Virus record (IMG/VR): IMGVR_UViG_3300048672_000626 | Coordinates: 1-38,290 of that record | From: a virus | Length of the DNA stretch: 38,290 nt | Strand: one strand, 5' to 3' | Shown: piece by piece, positions 1-9,206 of the stretch | How positions within the stretch are numbered: position 1 is the first letter of the stretch | Layout: each line of letters opens with the position of its first letter | Made by a program: the position numbers and the translations under genes | The notes under the pieces: model-generated | What the model was told of the DNA's origin: nothing | Seen by the model: the letters and a program-made list of their open reading frames with translations, nothing else | Database searches by the model: none

Positions 1-346
1 CCCCAGGAATAAGCATAGTCGGAACCGCCGTTGCCACGTTACTTATTAATGATGATATAGGCGCTTTCGCCTCTGCTTCTTTATTTTGTTGCAATACATT
101 TTTTTCAATGTCGCTCAATCCTCCTGGTAATAACTGCTTAGCGCCAAGATACATATTGATTGGCGCAGACGCTATGCCGCCTTTTATTTCATCTAAAAAT
201 GATTCTTGTTGCGGCTGCTCTGTCTTTTGCTTCGTACCATAAACATGCTCATGCACCATTTCTTGCGCTAGCTCAGGAGTAGTCCCTTCTGGAACCTCAA
301 ACCTACCTATACGACCATCTGGAAACTGAAATTTAGCGACTGGCAT
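1..346 (-). CDS. DNA-ejection (internal virion) protein, N-terminal part; gene continues at 37098-38290
   Basis: This ORF starts at ATG 346-344 and is still open at base 1, giving 115 residues. The start reads MPVAKFQFPDGRIGRFEVPE, a style of N-terminus I associate with phage DNA-transfer proteins. The nine bases at 1-9 equal 38282-38290. Merging them joins this reading frame exactly to the open frame at the right end, for 509 residues in total. The segment at the join is Gly/Ala-rich, as expected for a protein that enters or crosses a membrane during ejection. The start overlaps the stop region of the upstream SLT-domain gene. The role in ejection is inferred from position beside two other ejection proteins, not from a recognised domain. 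Confidence 0.75.
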   Translation of the reverse strand, partial: MPVAKFQFPDGRIGRFEVPEGTTPELAQEMVHEHVYGTKQKTEQPQQESFLDEIKGGIASAPINMYLGAKQLLPGGLSDIEKNVLQQNKEAEAKAPISSLISNVATAVPTMLIPG

Positions 347-1863
347 TACTCAAACCCCAAAAATTTAACTTTACCTGATGTACTCGGAATGGCCGCGCCA
401 TTTCCATACATATTTCTTAACCTATTTATTTGACTATTAACTGTGCTTATGTCGGTATTTGGGTCGGTTAGTTGTTTCATAAAGTTTTGCAACTCTGCGT
501 CAGAATTTAATTGACTGCCAGTCATCCCCGTCGCCTTCATAATAGCTGGCATTAATGTCCTTCTTACTGTCTCTATATCGTTGCGCACTGACTTAGACTT
601 AGCACCTACCATTTTGCTTATTGCTAATCCAGGCGTAGAAGTATTTATTTCGGCAAGCAGGTTGGCACCGGCACCTTTAGCATCATTATGAATGCTGTTG
701 CTTTTATCGAGTTCCGAGTAACTCTTTTCCAAATCATTAAGAAGATTTGAAACGTCTGCCTTGGCCTTAATTCTGACAGGGTTATTCTGCTCCATCTCTT
801 GCTTAGCTTTTTCTTTTTTAATTTCTGTTTCTACTTCAAGATTCTTTTTTTCTTGAATCGGCATGCTTTTAATACCGCTCTTCGCCATAACTTTATCGGC
901 ATATTGTGCCGCTTCTGGCTTATCGGCACCTCCTACACCCTGGTTATAAGCTTTTAAAGCCATCTTATAAGCGTCCTTTTCTTCCATTCCTTTGCCGATA
1001 TAATGATCCATAAGACCTAGCAAATAATCAGATCCACCTCTTACTTGGTCACGAATAGACTTTAAATTGATTGGCTTGACACCATATCCAGGATCGGCGG
1101 CAGTGGTTGGCAATATTTGCGTAGCGCCAACTGCACCGGTTGGTGATATGGCATCGGGGTTATAGTCTGATTCAACACCCATCAACCCATGCATAGTATT
1201 AAATGCGGAATCGGAGCCAATAGCATCACCTGCTCGCATTGGTGAAACAGATTCATCAGGATTAGTGACATTAAGGATGCGCTCCTGCTGTTTAGCCGCT
1301 TCTTTATTTCTAGCCAACTCAACATCAGCACCAACAGGCATAGCGGTTTTACCACCAATGGTGATAGGCTGGTATGTGCCGTCTTCTGCATATTGAGCAT
1401 AGCCCAGATTAGTCGGTATTGGGGGATGATAGCCGCCTGCGCCGTCACCAAGACTCATTCCAGCCAATGATCGCAATGCCTTTTCATCCGCTGGATTGGT
1501 TAGCATTTCAGGCTTATTAAACAGCTTTGATAATGTTGGTCGCAGTGGCGCTATAATCTTCTCAAGCGCTTGCTGACGCTCCTGCGACCCTTCCGGTAAT
1601 CCTGACTTATCTAATTGAGATAACGAAGCTTTAGCCATTTGAGACAGCAATGCATGCTTCTCTCTAGTGGCCTTTGTTTCTGTCAAATCTGCATTTGCGC
1701 CATTAATTCTATTTTCAGCCGCAATCTGCTCAGGCATAGCCTGAATTTTCATATCATTAAGCGTTCTTTCTTGCTTTCTGTTTGCTAGGTCTGCATATTG
1801 ATTGGCATATTCAACCATCGATACCGGCTTAACTTCGTCGTAATTAGGTAACTGCATAGCCAT
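346..1863 (-). CDS. DNA-ejection protein with lytic transglycosylase (SLT) domain
   Basis: The protein has 505 residues. The segment around residues 224-315 is an SLT/lysozyme-like fold: GVESDYNP carries the likely catalytic Glu231, followed by GAVGATQILP and, later, the family's AYNQG motif near residue 308. The flanks are long, charged and probably helical. Such proteins are carried in the virion and open the peptidoglycan during DNA entry, in the manner of P22 gp16 or T7 gp16. The start ATG overlaps the previous gene's TAA (TAATG) and is preceded by a GGAGGT ribosome site that lies inside the previous gene's last codons. It is the only muralytic domain I can recognise in the whole genome. 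Confidence 0.85.
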   Translation of the reverse strand: MAMQLPNYDEVKPVSMVEYANQYADLANRKQERTLNDMKIQAMPEQIAAENRINGANADLTETKATREKHALLSQMAKASLSQLDKSGLPEGSQERQQALEKIIAPLRPTLSKLFNKPEMLTNPADEKALRSLAGMSLGDGAGGYHPPIPTNLGYAQYAEDGTYQPITIGGKTAMPVGADVELARNKEAAKQQERILNVTNPDESVSPMRAGDAIGSDSAFNTMHGLMGVESDYNPDAISPTGAVGATQILPTTAADPGYGVKPINLKSIRDQVRGGSDYLLGLMDHYIGKGMEEKDAYKMALKAYNQGVGGADKPEAAQYADKVMAKSGIKSMPIQEKKNLEVETEIKKEKAKQEMEQNNPVRIKAKADVSNLLNDLEKSYSELDKSNSIHNDAKGAGANLLAEINTSTPGLAISKMVGAKSKSVRNDIETVRRTLMPAIMKATGMTGSQLNSDAELQNFMKQLTDPNTDISTVNSQINRLRNMYGNGAAIPSTSGKVKFLGFE

Positions 1864-2843
1864 TAAAAACCTCCCGCATAAGAGCCAATGGCACTATTAA
1901 TTCCATTACCTATGTTTGTATACATATTAGCCTGATTCTTTCCTTCGGCTAGCGACAATGTAGCCTGATTATCACCGTTATTCTGAGCAATACCTGCTAA
2001 ATTTGCACCGCCTGTCATAGCATACCCACCTTGTGCTCCTGCCGCGCTTTGCCCGTTATTAGCCATAGATTGCAACCTGCTAAATGTGTTAGTTTTGTTT
2101 GACGTATCACGCGCAAAGGCATTCTGATACGCTTGCTGCGCACGATCCCATGCCTTTTGATACTCTGTTGATGCTAGTCCTTGCGAATAGTTGGTTAATG
2201 CTTTCAGGTTTCCACCAGACAGTACCCCACCACGAGCCGCCGCGCTGTTATTAACAGTTTGAGTTCCCTGGTCAAGTTGGAATTGATAACCTGGGGTCTT
2301 TTGTAAATCTTCCAGGCTATTAACCATCGGTGTATAGCCTGGATCATTTTTATACTGATCCAGGCCGTATGTTTCTGCTAACTTTCCAGCATTAGGGTTT
2401 GTTGATGTGCCATTAGCGCCTACTTGATTTCTTGAGTTAAGATATTCGCGGCTGGCTTGCTGATAAATCTGTTTCATTTTGCTAGACGAGTTCCAATCCT
2501 TCCCTTTTGGATTGTATTTTTGCAAAATACTTTGCCAAAGCGGATCGGATGTTAGTTTTGATTTTGTATCTGTCGGCACGTCTCCCTGACCATAGCTACC
2601 GCCTAAGCCCATTTGCTGCGATAGCTCATCAAGCGCCGATCGCCCGACCTTGGAATACGGCTGCATCTGCCCTGTTGCTGTTTTTACACCCGTATTTATA
2701 TCTTTACGCGCCTGTGCCGCAGCTGCCGCTTGCTGTGCTGCTGCCGCGCTATTTGCATCTGATTGTGCGCCTGACGAGGCCATTGATGTGCCTATTGATA
2801 CGGCTGCGCCGACGCCTGCTACCGCTACTGCTGCAAAAGTCAT
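1863..2843 (-). CDS. DNA-ejection/transfer protein (P22 gp7/gp20-like)
   Basis: The protein has 326 residues and begins with a Gly/Ala/Val-rich hydrophobic stretch (residues about 3-25), followed by an Ala/Gln-rich helical part. The middle and C-terminus are rich in Gly, Ala, Asn and Gln, for example the run SAAGAQGGYAMTGGANLAGI. This composition and the place between the tail hub genes and the SLT protein fit P22-type ejection proteins, which form a conduit through the cell envelope. The start overlaps the preceding stop by ATGA and has a GGGAGG ribosome site. The exact equivalent (gp7 or gp20) cannot be decided from sequence alone. Confidence 0.7.
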   Translation of the reverse strand: MTFAAVAVAGVGAAVSIGTSMASSGAQSDANSAAAAQQAAAAAQARKDINTGVKTATGQMQPYSKVGRSALDELSQQMGLGGSYGQGDVPTDTKSKLTSDPLWQSILQKYNPKGKDWNSSSKMKQIYQQASREYLNSRNQVGANGTSTNPNAGKLAETYGLDQYKNDPGYTPMVNSLEDLQKTPGYQFQLDQGTQTVNNSAAARGGVLSGGNLKALTNYSQGLASTEYQKAWDRAQQAYQNAFARDTSNKTNTFSRLQSMANNGQSAAGAQGGYAMTGGANLAGIAQNNGDNQATLSLAEGKNQANMYTNIGNGINSAIGSYAGGF

Positions 2844-3322
2844 TTGTCGCCTCCCGGCAATAATAATTGTTTAATCCACGTCAAATCGCTTGCGTGACAT
2901 AGTTCTTTTTCTAAATCTTCAACTTCTGTATGTTCGCTTCTGTGCGTAGTGGTCCAGATAGTATCCTCGTGTACATAGATTAGCCGCTTAGTGCCAGCTT
3001 TTGAAATCCATATATCACCGGCTTGCCTATGCTCAATACCATCCATGGTCATAACAGTAACTCGTCCTTTTATTAATGTACTGGTATGGTCAAAGTTATG
3101 CACCTTCCCAGTTAACAACATTCCTGCCGGAAGCTCTATCTTTCTAACATAAGTTCCGTTACAAATAAAATGCTCAAGCGGGGGGCTTACTGTTGTGGCA
3201 CCTTCCATATTGTTAAGCATGTGATATTCGGCTAATTCTATCTTTTCAGAATTTGTTAGCGTAGCAATATTTTTCCCTAGTTTTTCTTGTATAATCTCAA
3301 AATTAAATGGATTATCACTCAT
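2840..3322 (-). CDS. Cupin-like virion-associated protein
   Basis: The protein has 160 residues. The central region (about residues 45-130) looks like one cupin barrel: GTYVRKIELPAGMLLTGKVH followed by FDHTSTLIKGRVTVMTMDG and GDIWISKAGTKRLIYVHEDT. The His/Glu pattern is only partly like that of metal-binding cupins, so a structural role is as likely as an enzymatic one. Cupin-like proteins occur between tail and ejection genes in many podoviruses. The gene overlaps both neighbours by 4 bp (ATGA), which suggests translational coupling. Confidence 0.6.
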   Translation of the reverse strand: MSDNPFNFEIIQEKLGKNIATLTNSEKIELAEYHMLNNMEGATTVSPPLEHFICNGTYVRKIELPAGMLLTGKVHNFDHTSTLIKGRVTVMTMDGIEHRQAGDIWISKAGTKRLIYVHEDTIWTTTHRSEHTEVEDLEKELCHASDLTWIKQLLLPGGDK

Positions 3323-3537
3323 ACAATACGCTGTTTAATAATTGACCCAGTACGATAATAGCCATATAACGGAAGCCCTGCTAGGCTTGCCGATGTATCG
3401 TCTGCATATTCAGGCAACGCCGTACCACTAGGCGGAAGTTTAGAAGCATAGACAAATAGCGCAGAGAAATAGCTTGCCCATGACAGCGGAAGCGGATCAC
3501 TAAATGCTTCTCTAATCGGTGCTTGAGGGAATTTCAT
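3319..3537 (-). CDS. Small tail-region protein, unknown
   Basis: The protein has 72 residues and begins MKFPQAPIREAFSDPLPLSW. Short proteins with a similar opening commonly sit beside tail and neck genes in podoviruses. It overlaps the gp10-like gene upstream and the cupin gene downstream by 4 bp each. It carries no signal peptide or recognisable catalytic motif. A structural or assembly role is inferred from position only. Confidence 0.6.
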   Translation of the reverse strand: MKFPQAPIREAFSDPLPLSWASYFSALFVYASKLPPSGTALPEYADDTSASLAGLPLYGYYRTGSIIKQRIV

Positions 3538-4970
3538 TTATTTAGCTCCTGGCCTTCAATTATAGCCGCTATGATAACAAACTTCACTGGGTCTGTAACT
3601 CTAATCCTGAATAACCAGTCCCTAGATAGGCCAAGTCTCCGCCATTCTGCCCTACTCATGTATTCGCCAATCTTTCCAAGATTTGTCCATAGTTGAAATC
3701 CCCATGTGTGACCGTTATCCCTTGATACTTGCAACATAATCTTTGGGTCGCTTCCTTGCCCGTCATTAATGCCTACGCCGCCTTCCAGGTCAACGCGAAG
3801 CCTTGAAATAGTCATTTTGTTGCGACTGTTTGCGAAAACATGGCTTCCTGTTATTTCACGTGCTATTGGATTGTCATTATCAGTATAATTTGATGGGTCA
3901 ATAAAATATAAGCTACCATTTCTAAAATCAGAAACGATAAATTTACGCCCAAATGAAACGCCAATATCAGCCAAATGTCTACCATAACCTTCGCTTTGAA
4001 GCTGTGACCAGCCCCTTGATCCTGCCTCATATAGCCATGTTTTTCCTTCGGTTGGAAAGCTTATTTGGTAAAAAAACTTGCCATTTAAGCTATATCCAAA
4101 ACCGACTGCATCATCAATATGAGAATAACTATTAATAATATAATTCATATCATCGTTACTTATTGGCGTAACTTGGTAGCCATCTATCATACAAACAGCC
4201 AGCATGCCTTGCTTATTTCTGAATAGGCCAGTTAATAGCCCTTGGCATTTGCTAATTGACCACCGTGCAGCAAGTCCGCTTTCTGTTGGCGTAGCATTGA
4301 CACGAGAAAATGGGAATAGTACGTCGCCGTTATCTTGCCAGAACTCAACTGATGAACTACCAAATAATACCAATAATCCTTTGTCAGCAATCACAGCCAG
4401 TAAATTATCTGGATTGCTCTCAGCGGTAGCGAAGTCTAGTCCATTCCATGATTGCGCATCATAAATGCCTGAGATATAAAACTGTCCTGTTCCAGGCCTA
4501 TTAATAATGAATCGACCATCTAAAAACGTAACCGTATCGGCTTTTTGTCCATCATAAGGGATTAGTGGCGATATATTAGTTAACATGCCGGTAACCACAT
4601 TATAAGAGACAACATAAGTGCCGGTAGCAATTATCAAGTCAGTGCCATTGTTAGCCATTGACACGCGATTATTAATGTCAGTTCCTATCGCATTGAAACA
4701 GGTAGTAACTACGCCATCCGGCGATATGCTATATAAAGCACCGCCTTGGAACACAAATAACCTGTTAGCTGTTTCGACCCAGTGCATACCATAAGTTTGT
4801 GAAGCGCTTGGTGTAGCAAATAAGGTTAACCCAGGCGTTCCGATAGCTGATACTGTAGTTTTGTCGCCATCTGTTTGCACATCATAAAAACAATTAAGCC
4901 TATGCGCAGCAGTCAGGTTGCTTGACTTGCTTTTAACGCCGATTCCAAATAGGTTAACCTGATTAGTCAT
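3534..4970 (-). CDS. Packaged-DNA stabilization / tail hub protein (P22 gp10-like)
   Basis: The protein has 478 residues, close to the length I know for P22 gp10. The N-terminus (MTNQVNLFGIGVKSKSSN) and the repeated beta-strand blocks through the protein (for example GMHWVETANRLFVFQGGALY and YSLNGKFFYQISFPTEGKTW) fit the beta-propeller-like tail hub family. In P22 gp10 binds below gp4 to close the portal after DNA packaging. Its place directly after the gp4-like gene supports the call. The start codon shares its A with the preceding stop. Confidence 0.85.
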   Translation of the reverse strand: MTNQVNLFGIGVKSKSSNLTAAHRLNCFYDVQTDGDKTTVSAIGTPGLTLFATPSASQTYGMHWVETANRLFVFQGGALYSISPDGVVTTCFNAIGTDINNRVSMANNGTDLIIATGTYVVSYNVVTGMLTNISPLIPYDGQKADTVTFLDGRFIINRPGTGQFYISGIYDAQSWNGLDFATAESNPDNLLAVIADKGLLVLFGSSSVEFWQDNGDVLFPFSRVNATPTESGLAARWSISKCQGLLTGLFRNKQGMLAVCMIDGYQVTPISNDDMNYIINSYSHIDDAVGFGYSLNGKFFYQISFPTEGKTWLYEAGSRGWSQLQSEGYGRHLADIGVSFGRKFIVSDFRNGSLYFIDPSNYTDNDNPIAREITGSHVFANSRNKMTISRLRVDLEGGVGINDGQGSDPKIMLQVSRDNGHTWGFQLWTNLGKIGEYMSRAEWRRLGLSRDWLFRIRVTDPVKFVIIAAIIEGQELNK

Positions 4971-5710
4971 TAACTGCCCCGATAAATGTTAAATCGCTGC
5001 GTTCCTGGCGTAAATAATCCAGGATCAACTTGCGAAGTAATAGCCCTTTTATTAGTGCGCTTGATAGCGGCTTTGGCTTCGGATAGCAAACGCTTAACAT
5101 CATCACCGGCAGTTGTTTGATACTCAGGTGCTAACTCAACCGCTAATTGATACTTTAATGCCCTAACAGCTCCAGGCTGCATAATGACCGTATCAGTCAG
5201 GTTATTAAATGCTGAGAATGGCTTACGGCTATATAGTGTCAGATTAGTTGGTGTTGCTGAGTTCCATATCGGGTAAATATATAGATTCGATAGCGGATAA
5301 GTCTCGTCAACATAGAAATATTCGACATAGCCAGTTGCCAAGCTTTTTAGCCTGACCGCCGCCCAATCATCAAAAGCTAACTGCTGCACGGGGTAATCTG
5401 CGCCACCGATATTGATAGTTGCCATTTCAATAGATATGGGGCGTGATGTATTAAAATCGCCGCCTATGCCAATAGTATATGGATTTTTACCAGAAACTAA
5501 TGGAAATTGCTCTTTAGTGATATGGCTAACCATTAGCGACTCATTAGGCCAAGCGTCTGCCAATATCAAATTAAGACAATCTAAAGCATCATTAGCTTCC
5601 GAATCTGTCAGTACCATGTCACTGGCAAGCACTTGCAATAACCGTAAGCTGCTCTTGATAATATCAAGAGCAGTCGTTGTTTTAGGAGATGAGTCAACAA
5701 TAACCGTCAT
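4970..5710 (-). CDS. Head completion / tail accessory factor (P22 gp4-like)
   Basis: The protein has 246 residues. It opens with a helical region containing DIIKSSLRLLQVLASDMVL and EANDALDCLNLILADAWPNE, the usual layout of the gp4/tail accessory factor family, then VSHITKEQFPLVSGKNPYTI and LSNLYIYPIW. P22 gp4 binds the portal ring after packaging and is the platform for gp10. The call rests on sequence style and the gp4-gp10 gene order. A murein hydrolase activity reported for P22 gp4 cannot be judged here. Confidence 0.8.
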   Translation of the reverse strand: MTVIVDSSPKTTTALDIIKSSLRLLQVLASDMVLTDSEANDALDCLNLILADAWPNESLMVSHITKEQFPLVSGKNPYTIGIGGDFNTSRPISIEMATINIGGADYPVQQLAFDDWAAVRLKSLATGYVEYFYVDETYPLSNLYIYPIWNSATPTNLTLYSRKPFSAFNNLTDTVIMQPGAVRALKYQLAVELAPEYQTTAGDDVKRLLSEAKAAIKRTNKRAITSQVDPGLFTPGTQRFNIYRGS

Positions 5711-5715
5711 GATTT

Positions 5716-7455
5716 TTATGTCCTAGATTTTTCAAACCAGTTCGTCCCGTCACAAATAAGCACCAATGCCTTATTAGCAGTCATAGTGTAATTGCCTGTT
5801 AGTCTTAAATTATTGACATTCAATACGGTGAATGACCCCATAGCAATTAATGTTACCTCGCGGCCATACCATGCTGATTCCGCTGATACCATGCCCATGT
5901 TATCAGTGCCGGACACATTAAACACATTGCTAGTCGGCTCAAATATTACCGAACCAGTGACCGGCGCAGCAGTTATTGCGGGAATTGCTGATGCGCTACC
6001 ATCAACAATACCAGTAAACAATTTTTTCTTTGTTGTTGACCCATCGCTAATTTTTTGCGTGTTTTGCTCAAAATAAGCGCCATTAACAAGAATGCCTGTT
6101 GCCCCGGATTGGATAACGATGCCGATAGGCACAACACGCGCAAAAGCTTTAATGCCGATATTATTAATCTTTACGTCATTGCACAGTGCGCCAATCAATA
6201 TGCCATAGCCATTTCCCGATAAACTCTTATTAACGTCAAGGATATTGGCATTTGATATAGACGTGCTTTCACCTTTGTATAAAGCTATGCCTGTATTAAC
6301 GTCATAAATATTAGCATTAGTGATAGATAGCGAAGCTTTTCGATGATTAAGTCGCACAGATTCATTCATATTGTAGCCAACAAAACCGTTGATGGTGACG
6401 CTGCACTTTCCGGTTGCCGATGACGACCATTCGTTGACGATAAGGCCATATTGCGTAGTCGTGTCGACGTATAGATTATTAATATAAATTCCAGTGCATG
6501 TCGCTGTATTAGACTGTGGAAGCACTGCAAACGCAGAATCGGAGCAGAATCCACAATGCAAATCATTAAACCAAATCCCGTCAACATCATTAATCAAGAC
6601 GGCATATTGCAAATAATTATTGCCCGCATTTCCGCGCCAATCGCAATTTGTAAAATGCAATTCTGAAGGTTGTAGGCTTCCAGATTTCTTGCTGACTTTA
6701 AGCAGGTATGAATTAGCATGCAAAGATGACCATAACTGATCGGCCAACATGTTAATATTCGAAAAATAACAGTGCACGCAGCTTTCAACCCATAAGCCGC
6801 CAAATCGTTCAAGCAGTGCTAAATTTGAAAAGTCGCAGCTTATACAGCGCTCAGCATGTATTGCAGCGCCTGCTGTAGTATTTGAACCAGTGTAAATCGT
6901 CAAGCCTGATACGCTCACGCCTTGTATATTGACCGCTGCACCAGTCGGTCTAATCCAGATAACATCACCAAAGTCGGAAGCTGGCGTAATCCATGCGCTT
7001 GCGCGGTTAATTCCGCTTAATGACACATTGTCTTTTTCAATAAATAATGTTGATGTAGTTTTGTATATACCAGCAGGGAAAAACACGGTTCCACGCGTAA
7101 ATTGCGCTGCTGCCGTTATAGCTGACTGAATGGCGACAGTATCATCAGCTATGTTGTTGCCTACTGCGCCAAAGTCTTTGACATTGAACATTGGAATGTC
7201 GCCAACAATAGGCACATCAGATAAGGTATATGTTGTTAATCCTGATCCGCTAACTGTAATATTGTAGTGTCCTGGCTTAACATAGAAACTGAATTGACCG
7301 GATGAGTCGGTCGTTGTTTGATAGCCTAAGCTGATCGTGCCAGCGGCATCTGCATAGATTGCAGCAGGTGTTGCATTGAGATTTGTTACTGATGCAATAG
7401 CGCCTACGACTCTATTACCTGCTAAATCTGTTACATTGTTTAAGTAATGCTGCAT
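5716..7455 (-). CDS. Tailspike with pectate-lyase-type beta-helix
   Basis: The protein has 579 residues. The N-terminal 90 residues form a small beta adaptor domain, ending in GQFSFYVKPGHYNITVSGSG. At residues about 91-130 comes the signature of the pectate lyase superfamily: NVKDFGAVGNNIADDTVAIQ, then FFPAGIYKTTSTLFI. The rest is a run of short beta rungs typical of a right-handed parallel beta-helix. Such spikes bind and cut surface polysaccharide. It is placed between the gp4-like gene and the capsid block, not with the other tail fibre genes at 33713-37062. Confidence 0.85.
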   Translation of the reverse strand: MQHYLNNVTDLAGNRVVGAIASVTNLNATPAAIYADAAGTISLGYQTTTDSSGQFSFYVKPGHYNITVSGSGLTTYTLSDVPIVGDIPMFNVKDFGAVGNNIADDTVAIQSAITAAAQFTRGTVFFPAGIYKTTSTLFIEKDNVSLSGINRASAWITPASDFGDVIWIRPTGAAVNIQGVSVSGLTIYTGSNTTAGAAIHAERCISCDFSNLALLERFGGLWVESCVHCYFSNINMLADQLWSSLHANSYLLKVSKKSGSLQPSELHFTNCDWRGNAGNNYLQYAVLINDVDGIWFNDLHCGFCSDSAFAVLPQSNTATCTGIYINNLYVDTTTQYGLIVNEWSSSATGKCSVTINGFVGYNMNESVRLNHRKASLSITNANIYDVNTGIALYKGESTSISNANILDVNKSLSGNGYGILIGALCNDVKINNIGIKAFARVVPIGIVIQSGATGILVNGAYFEQNTQKISDGSTTKKKLFTGIVDGSASAIPAITAAPVTGSVIFEPTSNVFNVSGTDNMGMVSAESAWYGREVTLIAMGSFTVLNVNNLRLTGNYTMTANKALVLICDGTNWFEKSRT

Positions 7456-7498
7456 AGTCGCCTTTTAGATAGGGTGGGCATCCTTGCCCTGCGGGAGA

Positions 7499-7840
7499 TT
7501 AGTTGACGCGAAGGAATGGCTTAAAGACTGTTGCAGTCCAGGTTGAAGCGGCAGGCGGAGTGATCGGTTGATCGGTGATATTTTGCCATGTTACCGTGAC
7601 TGTATTAGCGGTAACTACGGCCGACACAAGCTTTAGCCCTTTTGGAACCTCTGCGGCATCTCTCGGGGCAATACCAATATTACCATCAGTAGTTGCTAGT
7701 CCAGTAAAAGTAATTGCAGCTGCGGCAACTACTGCGCCTGCGGCTACGACTGTGCCAGAGTTGATAGCGTATGTCGAACCGGATGTATATGTTGCGATCT
7801 GCATTAGCGGGGTCAAGCCGCCAAAATTTTTATCAGGCAT
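7499..7840 (-). CDS. Small virion protein next to coat (possible head decoration/fibre)
   Basis: The protein has 113 residues and is rich in Ala, Val and Thr beta strands (INSGTVVAAGAVVAAAAITF, then TWQNITDQPITPPAASTWTA). Proteins of this size and composition often sit next to the coat gene in podoviruses and decorate the head or form a head fibre. It ends in KPFLRVN. No enzyme motif is visible. It lies in the late operon between coat and tailspike with its own ribosome site (GGAGG upstream of ATG 7840). Confidence 0.6.
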   Translation of the reverse strand: MPDKNFGGLTPLMQIATYTSGSTYAINSGTVVAAGAVVAAAAITFTGLATTDGNIGIAPRDAAEVPKGLKLVSAVVTANTVTVTWQNITDQPITPPAASTWTATVFKPFLRVN

Positions 7841-7894
7841 GATAGCCTCCTATAATAAGTTAAGTTGCCCTGATTGCTCAGGGCATGAAGCTAT

Positions 7895-9139
7895 TTAGCC
7901 GCCTACGCGCACAGCCAGTTCTGGATAAATGGTTTTCCATCCGTAGAGTACATCAAAACGCACAGGGAACATATCGCTATTAATATCGTATTGACGAACC
8001 ATACGCATTGACATGCCTTTGTAGTTTGCGCGTTCCGCCATATCAACGCCCCCTGGTAACAGCAAGTCTGCTGTTGCCAGAGTGAATGCATTTTTATGGA
8101 ATGCTAAGTTCTGGCTGGTTCCTGCTCCACCTACAGCGCCAGACGTGACAATAGAAACAGCGGCAGTGCCTGCTGGTGTGCCTGCGCAAGTAGCAAATTG
8201 CCCACTTGGGATATAAGCAGGATAGATAGGCAATGTGCCGGTAGTTGTAACAACAGTATCTTGTGTAACAACAAATTGCATTGGTCTACCAGTGCTAATG
8301 CGTGACTGTGGATTAATGGCGCTTACGCCAGTAATTTGCACAATAGTACCTTTAGGCACAGTTCCTGCGGTAGTTGTTACAGCAATAGTTGTTGCGCCAG
8401 ATGCTGGTGCAGATGTTAATGCGGTAACAGAACCGGCTGCCATCGGCAAGAAATTACCAACGTTGGCATCAGCTGCAAAGTCAAAGCCCAAGGTGCTGTT
8501 ACCTAATGAGCCTTTTTCAAAAATGCTTGAGATTTTTGAATTAGGATTGAATAGGTTTGTTAATACACCAGCAATTGATACTTGCGAAACAGGGTCGAGC
8601 ACTAAGCCGCGTGATTCATTAGGAACGCCTGACTCAGTTAGGATTGCCCCTGCTGTTAACACTTGTGCTTGTGCTTGTGCTTGGGTGACAGAGCCGCCAT
8701 TCAGTGTACCTGATGTCCCGTAAGATGTTGCGCCAGCACCAGCATTGACATAGCGGAATACGTCTTTGTAAAGCTGTAAGCCATCATAATCAATCTTGTT
8801 AGCAATAGTCGCCATAGCTGGCTTTAAGAACCGATCGCTAAATTCATCAATGTGTAACGTCAAATCAGTTGAACTGAAAGAAATATCGACGCCGTACTGC
8901 GTATCTAACGTGATTGGCACATAGTTTTCAGTAGATGACTCGACCTGCAATGCTTGGCCTGAGCGACCAACGTAACGAGGCGGCTTACGAGCATTGATTG
9001 TCGCACCGATCTTTGCACCGGCTACGCCGAACTTGTCGTCATATTCACGGTTTACGTTTTTGGAGAAGGTTAATTCATTTTCGAGAATCATCAACGCTTC
9101 TTTCTGGATGATACTCGATGTGAGTAGGGTATTTGGCAT
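7895..9139 (-). CDS. Major capsid (coat) protein, P22 gp5-like
   Basis: The protein has 414 residues. It opens MPNTLLTSSIIQKEALMILE, then GAKIGATINARKPPRYVGRS and VPITLDTQYGVDISFSSTDL, the N-terminal pattern of P22-type coat proteins. The middle (about residues 230-340) is Thr/Ala/Val-rich, as in an inserted beta domain, and the C-terminus returns to the shell fold (RMVRQYDINSDMFPVRFDVL). Gene order scaffold, coat, neck supports the call. It probably has the HK97 fold, and P22 coat also carries an inserted domain. Confidence 0.9.
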   Translation of the reverse strand: MPNTLLTSSIIQKEALMILENELTFSKNVNREYDDKFGVAGAKIGATINARKPPRYVGRSGQALQVESSTENYVPITLDTQYGVDISFSSTDLTLHIDEFSDRFLKPAMATIANKIDYDGLQLYKDVFRYVNAGAGATSYGTSGTLNGGSVTQAQAQAQVLTAGAILTESGVPNESRGLVLDPVSQVSIAGVLTNLFNPNSKISSIFEKGSLGNSTLGFDFAADANVGNFLPMAAGSVTALTSAPASGATTIAVTTTAGTVPKGTIVQITGVSAINPQSRISTGRPMQFVVTQDTVVTTTGTLPIYPAYIPSGQFATCAGTPAGTAAVSIVTSGAVGGAGTSQNLAFHKNAFTLATADLLLPGGVDMAERANYKGMSMRMVRQYDINSDMFPVRFDVLYGWKTIYPELAVRVGG

Positions 9140-9206
9140 GGTAAAAACTCCATCTATTAAGGGATTAAGGCGTCATCACGACGCGGCCCAATCGGGCATT
9201 TAAAAA

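Noticed and set aside
1-9. Terminal direct repeat as a biological end (cohesive or terminal redundancy)
   Set aside because: Nine bases inside a coding frame that continues across the join are better explained as the overlap left by cutting a circular assembly.
8235-8723. Plus-strand ORF of 162 residues opposite the coat gene
   Set aside because: It is a shadow of the Ala/Thr/Val-rich coat sequence, has no ribosome site and no neighbours on that strand.
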